From: Gigaspora margarita | Taxonomy: Eukaryota; Glomeromycota; Glomeromycetes; Diversisporales; Gigasporaceae | Length of the DNA: 64,000 nucleotides | Direction of reading: 5' to 3' | Assembly (NCBI GenBank): GCA_009809945.1 | Contig: WTPW01000556.1 | Coordinates: 173,555 to 237,554, forward strand | In this document: positions 47,090 to 57,040 of the stretch, one piece after another | How positions within the stretch are numbered: position 1 is the stretch's first letter | Layout: every line of letters begins with the position of its first letter | Notes under the pieces: model-generated | What the model saw: the letters and a program-made list of their open reading frames with translations, nothing else | The model's database searches: none | What the model was told of the DNA's origin: nothing | Translations under genes and position numbers: made by a program

Positions 47090-48130
47090 GATAAAATCTC
47101 AGTACATGAAAGCTAGCCAAGAATCACAGGTTTTGGTCTATCAAGCTCTATGATTATCTTTACAAAGGGAACAGAGAAGAACCTATTGAAGGAGTCAATA
47201 CCATCCTATTAAAAATTATTTGATAATAGTGAAATTTCATTAAGTCATCAAGACAATATAAGCATATACTATTCTATATCATTTCCACTTTACATATCTG
47301 GTGCAAGCAATTTAGTGCGAAATGACAGCATCCCTGAGAATCTGAGAAATGAAGCACGCAAATTTTCATTTTTGAACAAGGCAGATTTCTCAAAGTATTA
47401 GAACTCGTTGATAAAATTCCTGGAAATAGCCAGCACAGTCCCAAAGACCAATTCAAATGTACTTGGGTCATTTGAGGGAAAGCAGTAGCATATAGACTTT
47501 GCAGTATACTATACCGATTTAATTGAGTCTTAAATATAAAAAAGTCCACCTACAGACTTAATCAATCACTAGATATCAAACCCAAGAGCGTATGGACATT
47601 AAGTCAATGTGGTGCAATGCAACGCATGATGAATAAATTTGAAGTATCACTTGCAGAATTGCATGAATCATTGAAAAAAAGAAAAAAAGGAATCATTATA
47701 TGATGCATCAACTTATTGCACAATATACTTAATCAATAATCAATTACTAGAGCTCAAACCCAAGAATGTATGGGTATTAAGTCAATGTGGTGCAACACAA
47801 TGCATAACGAACAAATTTGAATTGTCACTTGCAGATTTAAATGAATCATCGAAAAAAAAACTTATTGCACAATATATGTATAATAAAGAATCACATGCAA
47901 TTAAAAAAAAAAAACAAAAAAAAAAAAAAGTTAGATGGTATATAAGAATCACTCACAGATTTGTATAATCATTAGAAATCGAACCAAATAAGGCACTGGA
48001 ATTAAGTCAACATGGTGAAACTTATCACATGATGAATAAATACGTATGATGGATCTCTTGCAAATTAAATAAATCATTAGGAATTGAACCAAAGAATGCA
48101 CTGCCATAAAATCAATGAGATGAAACTTAC
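47090..48130 (+). pseudogene. Kinase C-lobe relic followed by decayed TPR units
   Basis: Plus strand. Near 47120 RITGFGLSSSM resembles a kinase DFG segment (Asp to Gly). Near 47165 KGNREEPIEGV resembles the kinase C-lobe NGNREEPIEGTP segment. From about 47550, three or four decayed TPR-like units follow, e.g. SLDIKPKSVWTLSQCGAMQR and MMNKFEVSLAELHESL, separated by A-runs and stops. The remnant is probably a second copy of the kinase-TPR family, in the opposite orientation to the first. Confidence 0.5.
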
Positions 48131-48639
48131 CGCATGAGGAATAAATGCTAAAAAAAAAAAAAAAGTGACAAATTTCTTGGAAACATAATTACGCAAAAAC
48201 CACAATAGTCTATTACAGCTATACATGGTACAGTTTTCTCCAAGGCATCTTACCAAAACAAACAGACCTTGCGTGACAGAAATATTTCTGAGATGCATAA
48301 CATACCTGGTTTAAGATTCAGTTCGCGCTGGTAGCATTTATCAGCTTGCTGACTAAGTGAGCATTTATTCGACTCCCAACAAGATAAAACTGAAGAGTAA
48401 TGATAATCCCTTTTATGGTTTAATTCATCTTTCTAAGTTGAATTATAAAATTTCAACCTAAACTTTAAATGCATTTAACATACTGTTGAAATTAGAAAAC
48501 TCAAACTAAAAATTTTAAATAAGGTTTCATAATAAAAATAAATTCACTTAACACTTAACACAATTCATAGATTTGCCAACTGCTTGGAATCTCGGTGATA
48601 AATCTTCTTATTTGAGCTTGATTCGAGCGGACTTAGAGT

Positions 48640-48960
48640 GAATTAGGAATGTTTGGGCAAAGCGATAAAGATGTTGGTGCAATACAGGAAAATTGTCCAA
48701 TTCTTCCGCAATGCAAGTTCTTTTATTTTGAAGTTGTCATTATAGATGAAGGAAAAAACAAAATTATTGGAATTGGATTTTGCGAAAAGGAGGCTAATTT
48801 AAATAGAATGGGAAGATGGTTCCTGGGGTTATCATGCAGACGATAGTAATTTATTTTGTTGCTCAAAAGCAGAAATCCTTACGGACCATTACTTTCTACT
48901 AGTATTGTATTCAGAAATTTAAAAAAAACATATATCCTTGTATTGTATAGAGGTCACAAG
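48640..48960 (+). pseudogene. Decayed SPRY domain
   Basis: From 48649: CPILPQCKFFYFEVVIIDEG and KIIGIGFCEKEANLNRMG, the core beta-strands of a SPRY (RanBPM-type) domain. A frameshift by a missing segment then leads to EDGSWGYHADDSNLFCCSK in another frame, followed by an eroded strand with TYILVLYRGHK. SPRY domains bind protein partners. It sits between TPR relics, matching the SPRY-TPR combinations seen in these fungi (recalled, not checked). It is non-functional. Confidence 0.6.
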
Positions 48961-49059
48961 ATGGATCTAAGAAAGAAATTTTGGTAGTAGAAAATTTAAA
49001 TTTGCAGAGACTACTAGTAATGATATAGGTGATAAATTATTGTAAACAAAATGGATTAA

Positions 49060-50480
49060 AGCATTTTATATGTGCATTAATACAATGAAGATATATACAC
49101 TTGAAGATTTAGAATTTTCGGTGAAAATTGAACAAGATACTACTATCTTAAATTTCGAGGAAAATTTAATTTTATCATAGGAATTTATAAGATGCAATTA
49201 TTGATCTAACAAAATTGATTGATATTGAACCAAACAACAAATTTGCATAAGATGCCGAGCAGAAGCCTATTATCTAATAGAGAAATATGAGGATGCAATT
49301 ATTGATCTAACAAAATTGATTAATATCGAACCAAACAACAAATTTGCACTAAGATATCTAGAAGAAGCATATCATATAACGAAGGAAGCAATTATTGATC
49401 TAGCAAATTGCTTGGTGGTGAACCCAGTAATGATATGGATAAATAATAGAAAAAAAAAGCTGATCAAAGCATATAATATTTGCAATAATGTGACAAATAT
49501 ATATACATTGAAGATTTAGAAAATTTACTGCATTTAAATTTTGAATAAAAAATTTAATTTTATCATAAAAGAGAAGCCTATCATCTAGCGGAAAGATATA
49601 AGGATGCAGTTATCGATCTAACAAAATTGCTTGGTAATGAACCCAGTAACGATGTTGATAAAATTATTGGAAAATAAATGGATCAAAGCATTTAATATGT
49701 ACAGAAATATGACGAATACATATACACTTGAAGATTTAGAAAGTTCATTGAAAATCAAACAAGATTCTGCTAGTTTAGCACACTTCACTGATGCTCATTT
49801 CATCAAAATTCATTTCACTAACAACAATTCACTGACATGTTATTTTATCGACATTTATTTTCCATTTCACTAATAGTTTATTTCACTGAAACTTATTTCA
49901 CTAACAAAATAATTCTGGTCATTGTCGTTAGGGTTAGGGTAGAGTCAGAGTAGAATTAGCGTTAAAGTTAGTGTGCTTTTTTAAAAAAAATTTTGTCTAT
50001 GAAATGAGCTTCTATGAAATAAATTATCTGTGAAATAAACTTGTCTATGAAATAAGTGTCAGTGAAATAAGCATGTCAGTAAATTTTCATCAGTGAAATG
50101 TTATGTCTACGAAACGAGTGTCAGTAAAGTAATACGTATCTGATTCTGCTCTTAAATTTCGAGTAAAATCTAATTTTATCATGGAAAGATATAAGGAGCA
50201 ATTATTGATCTGACAAAATTGCTTGATATTGTACCCAACAGTGAATTTGCACTAAGATATCGAGGAGAAGCCTATTAACTAATGGAAAGATTTAAAGAAA
50301 CAATTAATGATCTAAAAAAATTGCTTAATATTGATCCAAGCACCAAATTTGCGCTAAGATATCGAGCAGAAACCAATTATCTGATGAAAAAATATAAAGA
50401 ATCATTCAACGCTGTGAACAAATTGCTGAAAATTGATAAAATGATGAATGGCAGCAAAACTTTTAGCAAAAATCATTGAA
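49060..50480 (+). pseudogene. Decayed TPR-like units, split by a foldback
   Basis: Repeated units such as YEDAIIDLTKLINIEPNNKF plus ALRYLEEAYH, and later RFKETINDLKKLLNIDPSTK plus FALRYRAETNYLMKKYKES, are read in several frames on the plus strand. A foldback element (49772-50141) with a 9-bp duplication interrupts one unit between KIKQDSA and ALKFRV. The remaining frames are short; the gene is dead. Confidence 0.6.
49772..50141. mobile_element. Foldback element with word-repeat arms, 370 bp, 9-bp duplication
   Basis: The left arm words are TTCACTGACA/TTTCACTAACA. The right arm words are TGTCAGTGAAAT/GTCTATGAAATA in inverted order. GATTCTGCT flanks both sides exactly (49763-49771 and 50142-50150). 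The core (about 49910-49980) has GTTAGGGTTAGGGTAGAGTC. Arm architecture, core and duplication length match 12714-13510 although the arm words differ. Confidence 0.8.
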
Positions 50481-50519
50481 AAGGATCTATATGTTGTTTA
50501 TACTTATTAATTAGGATAT

Positions 50520-50930
50520 TTTTAACTTCATAGAATTAACGTTGAAAAGGATGAATATAAAGAGTTCGCTCAGTTCGAAAAATCTGCTAATATGGGTATA
50601 CTAATGAATCAATTGTCTTGGTTATTGTTACGATTATGGAATAGGAGGTAAAAAAATGAAAACAAGTCATTCACACATTACCAAAAATTGGCAAGCATGT
50701 ATAATCCTAATGGAATGTATCAAGTTGGTTATTGTTATTATTTAGGGAATTTGGAGTCAGCATCAATAAGCATCTGTTTGTTCAGTTTGAGCAAAAATAA
50801 TTATCGCTCTAGAAATTTGCTAAAATAATAAAACAAAAATATTAAAGCGTTTACATATTATCTTAATTCTGCTGAGGCAGGCAATTCTATAGAAAACAGA
50901 AAAACTGCCATTTGCTACCATTACGAATTG
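50520..50930 (+). pseudogene. Decayed Sel1-like repeats
   Basis: Fragments such as NVEKDEYKEFAQFEKSANMG and MYQVGYCYYLG-like strings can be read over frameshifts, resembling Sel1 units (GVEKDEHKAFEYYQKSA type). They follow the TPR relics on the same strand, so this may be the end of the same degraded protein family member. Confidence 0.5.
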
Positions 50931-51739
50931 GCATCGAAGAAAATAAAGATATATTTTATGAATAGAGAAAAGGACCCTTATTTCAATCTTAGAACTAATC
51001 TAACACACACTCCAGGACACGACATACTATCTATCAAGCCCAATAGTAATACGGCCACAAAACATTGGTCCATCAAGACTCAAAGTGCCTGCTATATGGA
51101 CGAAGGTTACAGCACAGCTTCCAAACAGGTAACATAACAAATTATGACTGCAGAGCGTGCAGCTACCATTCACTCAGAAGATTAGCAAATAGTCATCAGA
51201 CATATTCCATGAACACAGATATCCATCTAGTGACAATAATAGCCATCTTGAAAAATGCATACTCCAACTTCTGACTAGGTGATCATATTATCAATTTTGG
51301 ATGTGATCGCTAGTCAGAATTCAAAAAAAAAAAGGAATATTGTAACGATAATCCCCATAACAAGAAAATGGCAGAACTTACTTTTTTTGGAACCTGCCAT
51401 TTTCATATAATTATAACTACTGAATATCAATATCACATCACATGTTCATATTAATGGCTGGCCTGTATTATGCAGGTGGGAAACCACCAGCTAGCGCTAT
51501 GCCACATAAACTCAACTGCTTATCTTGGGTTGAAATTTTTTAATATAATAGGATGATATTAAGCCGATATATATAAAAACAAACATTATTAAATCGGATA
51601 TAAGATTATTTACTAACTAATATAATCGTAATATATCAGCCTAATATCATGGGCTGATAGATTGATGATTATATTAAATTTTAAAATTAATCCAAATAAA
51701 AGAAGATATATGTGTATTAATATGATAAACAATAATTAG
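50931..51739. other. Gene-free stretch; possible minus-strand SINE relic near 51345-51530
   Basis: No gene is supported. On the minus strand around 51490-51530 the sequence TGGCATAGCGCTAGCTGGTG resembles a Pol III box A (TRGCNNAGY type) next to GC-rich hairpins. A T-rich stretch (A-rich tail in that orientation would be at the other end) is not cleanly placed, so the SINE reading is tentative. Confidence 0.3.
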
Positions 51740-52320
51740 CCTAACGATATATTTCTGATTATAAACATTATTAGATAATATAAATATGATATTATTAATT
51801 AACTTGTATGATCTAAATTTTAGACTGATATGTTGTTAATTATTGTAATTTTCTATTTTCACTGACTGATATATTTCTGATTATATATATTATTATATAT
51901 ATTATTAGATGATATAAAAATGATATTATTAATTAACTTGTATGATCTAAATTTTAGACTGATAATTGATGATATGTACCAATTATCACATGATTTTATT
52001 TATTTCGTGATGAAATTTATCTGATTTTATTAATTTATTTTTTTAAACTTAAAATAGGCCAATATTTTGTTGATTATTGTAATTCTCTATTTTCACTGAC
52101 TGATACATGTCTGATTATATATTATTATATATATTATTAATAATATAAATACGATATTATTAATTAACTTGTATAATCTAAATTTTAGACTGATAATTGA
52201 TGATATATACCAATTATCACATGATTTTATTTATTTCATGATAAAATTTATCTGATTTTATTAATTTATTTTATTAAACTTAAAATAGGCTAATATATTG
52301 TTGATTGATTTAGTTTCTGA
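51740..52320. repeat. AT-rich tandem array, unit ~230 bp
   Basis: GATATTATTAATTAACTTGT, then ATGATCTAAATTTTAGACTG, then a linker with TTCTATTTTCACTGACTGAT, recur about three times with small changes (starting near 51790, 51920 and 52150). Confidence 0.7.
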
Positions 52321-52426
52321 TTGATATATTAAAAATAGTTATCTGATATTTTAATTTTATAAATTTAATTATATAAATATTTATAATATATTATATCTTT
52401 TTTATTATATATAAATTATTATACAA

Positions 52427-53440
52427 AAGGAGTATGGTGACATAATGAAGTTGGGTTGTTGTCACCCTCCAAGCGACAGGTGCAGAGTTCAAATCCCACT
52501 GGAGATGGTTTTGAAAATTGCATTTGTGTTATAGTAACTGATTTGTGCTTCAACTAATTGGATCTTTGATCTGTAACCTGGGTGACATCAAGTTATTGAG
52601 AGCTAACTAACTTGTGTAATGTTATATAAGGAAAAAGAAAGTGTGTAAGTCCTGGGAATTAGCAGAATGGAACTCACTTGGCAAGACCTAAATGAAAAAG
52701 TACCTGACTTTTGATGGTACCAGGGTAAAGGATCTTGGACGGGAACTGACTAGAAGCAGACTGATAATAAAAAGGGTTACCAACTGGACTGTCAGAGTCA
52801 TACTGGAGAAAAAGGACATGTGTTTCAGAAGCATGTACCAAGAGGAGTGAGACCATAAGGCATCCTAAAGCTGGACTGACCAACTCTTCTGGGTCTTAGG
52901 ATTGGGTATTGGAATGTGACTGGGAAAAGTAACCGGAAGAGTGACTGACCAAGTGCTGGGGTTGGGGAACTTCACAAGGCCAGAATTAGATAATGATAGC
53001 AGTTTAAGGATAATCCCTGACTGCAAGTGGTTCACCTCAGTGAATGCATATGTTACTAAAAGTGTAGGTGAATACCTGAGTGGGACAGATACTGCTCTAT
53101 CAGGTTTACCACAGGGTCAAATGCCCTCCACAAATCAGAGTTTGCTAAAGTTTTAGGGTACTTTAAACAGCAAATTACTTATGAAAAAATATATTAGAAA
53201 GAACATAGGACATGGGTAGTAATCAGAGAGTTTAAATAGGCAATCCCATAGTTGTGTTATAGGTATGGCAGCTAGTGTAAAACAACACCAAAAGTGTAAG
53301 TGGCTGGTTGTACTCTCATTATACAAATGTAATGTGTGGCATGGTTATGCTAACTGGGCCAACCCATTTGTACCAATAAAGTGCTAGGGTACCTAAGTAG
53401 TCACCTTAATATTAAAAAAAATAAATAAATAAAATAAAAC
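52427..53440 (+). mobile_element. tRNA-headed retroposon, 1014 bp, 9-bp duplication
   Basis: ATTATACAA flanks both ends (52418-52426 and 53441-53449). The 5' end has a tRNA-like head: a GTGAC/GTCAC stem in the D-arm position (near 52437-52464) and a box B-like AGTTCAAATCC (52486-52496). The 3' end is an A-rich tail with AAATAAATAAAATAAAAC. The middle of about 900 bp is more GC-rich than its surroundings and non-coding. Together these fit a long SINE or other Pol III-driven retroposon. A LINE at 57-62 kb shows the kind of machinery that could mobilise it, but the tails were not shown to match. Confidence 0.65.
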
Positions 53441-53589
53441 ATTATACAATCAGTCTTATAATATATAAAACATTAAACAATCAGTCTAATTATATATTAA
53501 ATCATTTTATGTTGGAATTACTACTAATACTTTTTGTACATGATTACCATATTGCAAATATATATATAGTTAGGATAAAGCATCCTAAT

Positions 53590-55870
53590 ATCCTCTATAT
53601 GGGAAGTATACAATCTCTTGCTTTATTATAAAATTTTTCTTGCCAAATTTCTATATCATAGCATTCATTATCTAATGATAAATAATATCCTAGTATTGCA
53701 TATGGTCAATACCATCGAACATAAGCTAGATAGTATATTTTATTACCATATTTATGTTGAAAAAAGCATTGTATCTGCTCAGGATATATATCTACTGATT
53801 CATCACTATAAGACATGAACTTTGCTCTAATATATGAGCGATTTTTATATCTAGAGACAATCTTTGATCCGTATATCTGCTCCAATCTTTAATCTCCCAA
53901 ATTGGGTAACAACTCAATCGATTGGTGGTGGTTGAACATATAATTTATGTTCATATAATGTATTATAACATTCTACTAAATTATTATAAATATTATCAGG
54001 AAGATTTATATTCTTTTTAATTGGTTTTATTATCTCTCTGGGATATCTTTCTAATCCTGTGATTTTCCTACTAGCAACAATTCTACCTGCTATATTTAGA
54101 TACACTACCAAATCCTTACTTTCAAACTGTTTAGTTATTTTTAAGCTCTTATATACTTTTTTTATCTAAAAGTAGAAGAGCTAGGTCCATTAAAAACCTA
54201 GCTTTATCACTACTAATAGAATTTATTCAAAATTCTATCTATGCATTTTTCATTAGGATGCGCATAAGTTCAGGTTCAATTGACTGATTACTTGTTGGAT
54301 ATGTACCTAACAGACTATTTATTCATTCAAAAGAATAGTACCAATATGCATAAGGTGGACAATAGTCTAGACAACATTGCTTAATATAAAGGAATAAATG
54401 GATATTTGACAATTCTAGGTGTGGACCATAATGTTCCTCAATTAATTGCACCATTTTTACTAGTTGATTATGTGCTTTATCTAGATCACTTTGCTTAACT
54501 ATTCAGTTTATTAATGAATTGCATGCATAGATGAAATTAAAAATAATTTTTCTATCTTCATGTTTTAGCAAATCCCACATACATGAAATAGCATACTCTT
54601 GATAGAATATCTCCACTAATCAGCCATAAATTGAGTAAACCCTTCTGCTACATGCACAACTTTTGATGAAATATGTCCTATATCTGATGGCACTTTAATA
54701 TGTGCCATACGTGTTTCAATTTTTGAAAGTTTGTCTTTGCTAAGTTTACCATAATCTAATATACATTGTTTTATTATCCACTTGCTAATATCTAAAAATA
54801 GACAATATATTGGATTGACTACCATAAATGTAACTAGATCAAAATATTTTAGCTGATATAGTTCTGACCATTTTATTCCTGTTTTTTTAACATGATTTTT
54901 ATGATTTTGGTTATTTGTACAGGATAACCATTGCTTTGCCACATCAAAATATTGTGAAATATCTACTGGATCAAACTATTCATCTATATCTTCAAAACCA
55001 CCATAGTAATTTCTTCTGGATCCATAGTCATATATTGCACATTTTGGGCAACGATAGTATTTTACAGCATGACTTGCATGACTGCAAATTTTTCTTGTAG
55101 CAGGAACATCACTAGCTGATAATATTAATGCTACATATATCTTTCATCTATTTTTATATTCATATGTTGCTGGTAATTCTACGCCAGAGGAAAATTCAAT
55201 CAATTTATCGACAATTGGTGCAAAATAATTATTGATTTGATATTTACTGGGCTCATTTGGACCTGGAATAATACCTAATATTAAAATATTGTTTGGTTTG
55301 AATTGTTCTTTACATGGTAAATTACACAGAACTCTATATATTACTCTAGTACTATGAATTGTATAATCAAATGGTTGAAACCAATTGATATTAATAGCTA
55401 GGCTGATATAGGTATTAAGAGTATTATCTGTAAAAAATAGACTTGGATTTTCAGGATCTATAGTGAAAGTTTTCCAGACATTACCCTCATAGATGTCTGA
55501 AAAAATTCTACCTAGAACATTTTTGTTCCTTGAATACTACAATATTACCTCAAAACCTGCTTACTAATACATCATATAAAGTTGTTGCTTTATACTTCCA
55601 ATCAGATAAAGTTTTAATGGTTGTAATAAAGTACTTTCTTTTGTTTTTATTAACTCTGCCAGTGTTTTATTGCATACTGATCTTTGTGATTGTGATCTAT
55701 GATTGCAATATTCTACATGCATACAGCTTTTACATGCTAGTTGATCATCTTCTTCATAATTTCTGATGTCTAGTAGATTATATTGTTTATGACACTTTGA
55801 GCATACAACATATTTTCAATATTTGGTTGAGATACCTAAAGAAGATTTAACTTTTGCATAGAAGTCAGAA
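53590..55870 (-). pseudogene. Tnp2-type (CACTA/Plavaka-like) transposase relic
   Basis: The minus strand carries, in order: a Cys-rich finger region (CSKCHKQY, CKSCMHVEYCNHR, near 55810-55650), LAININWFQPF (about 55400), ILGIIPGPNEPSKYQINNYF (about 55290), CSHASHAVKYYRCPKC (about 55090), then 54616-54942 with LKYFDLVTFMVVNPIYCLFL, and later SLLGTYPTSNQSIEPELMRI (about 54290). These match the order of fungal Tnp2 transposases by recall. The conserved Asp-Pro-Met-His is Asn-Pro-Ile-Tyr here, and stops are frequent (e.g. before AGFEV, after YEYKNR and after QFMAD). It is a dead transposase. No terminal inverted repeats were found. Confidence 0.7.
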
Positions 55871-55878
55871 ACTTATCA

Positions 55879-56050
55879 GTAGTGCTCCTAGGTTTGGTTT
55901 GGGTTCAGTTCAGTCTGGGTTTGGTCCGGGCTCAAACCAGACTTGGACTCTAAATTTTACTAATTTTGGACTTCGGACCTGACTCAGACTCAATTATAGT
56001 TCTGTCTGAGTCTGGTTCGAAGTTCGTGAACCAGTCTGGGTTCGAATATA
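55879..56050. repeat. Possible hAT element fragment with GGTTTGGGTTC words
   Basis: It starts CAGTAGTGCTCCTAGGTTTG, near a CAGTG-type hAT end, and holds GTCTGGGTT, GGTCCGGGCTCAAACC and TTCGAA words in both orientations. The far end is lost at the palindromic array. Confidence 0.4.
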
Positions 56051-56059
56051 GTATATGTA

Positions 56060-57040
56060 TTTTTTGGTGATGAACAAGTTTACTTAGTGCATGTTTTTAA
56101 AATTAATTAGTAAAATTTTATGAATTATAAGATTTTATAAAATTTTATTAATAAAATTTTATAAAATCTTATAATTCACAAAATTTTATTAATTAATTCT
56201 AACTTTATGCACTAAGTAAACTTATTAAGCACCTAAAAATGCATCAAATCAGCAAATTTACTTGAAATTTAGAGGATAGATGTATAATTTTGGATTTTTG
56301 ATCAAAAAAGTCAAATTTAAGCATCAATTCTCCAAATTTCAAGTAAAATAAAAAACAATCAGCTGATTTAATGTATTTTTAGGTGCTGAATAAGTTTATT
56401 TAGTGCATTAAGTTAGAATTAATTAGTGAAATCTTGTGAATCACAAGATTTTATAGAATTTTATTAATAGAATTCTATGAAATCTTATGATTCACAAAAT
56501 TTTATTAAATAATTCTAACTTTATGCACTAAGTAAAATTGTTCAGCAACTACAAATACATTAAATCAGCCAAATTTTTTTTATTTTACTTGAAATTTGNA
56601 GAATTGATGCTTAAATTTGNTTTTTTGATCAAAAATCCAAAATTTTGCATCTATTTTTTAAATTTCAAGTAAAATAAAAATAATTATGCTGATTTGATGT
56701 GTTTTAGGTGCTGAACAAGCTTACTTAGTGCATAAGTTAGAATTAATTAATAAGAATTTGTGAGTTATAAGGTTTTATAAAATTTTATTAATAAAATTCT
56801 ATAAAAACTTATAAATCACAAATTCTTATTAATTAATTCTAATTTAATGCACTAAGTAAACTTATTTAGTATCTAAAAATACATCAAATCTATAATTATT
56901 TTTATTTTACTTGAAATTTAAAAAATAGATGCAAAATTGGATTTTTGATCAAAAAATCAAATTTAAGTATCAATTCTCCAAATTTCAAGTAAAATAAAAA
57001 AAATTGGCCAATTTAATGTATTTGTAGTTGCTGAACAATT
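56060..57040. repeat. Three tandem palindromic units, ~320 bp each
   Basis: Each unit has TGCTGAACAAGTTTACTTAG, then GTGCATAAGTTAGAATTAAT, then an AT palindrome. It is closed by the inverted forms and a spacer with TTACTTGAAATTT and TTTTTGATCAAAAAA. The array begins exactly where the LINE coding region stops (57041). The LINE was therefore truncated at, or interrupted by, this array. Confidence 0.7.

Noticed and set aside
52435..52520. Functional tRNA gene
   Set aside because: Box B and a D-like stem are present but acceptor pairing is absent, and flanking duplications place it as the head of a retroposon.
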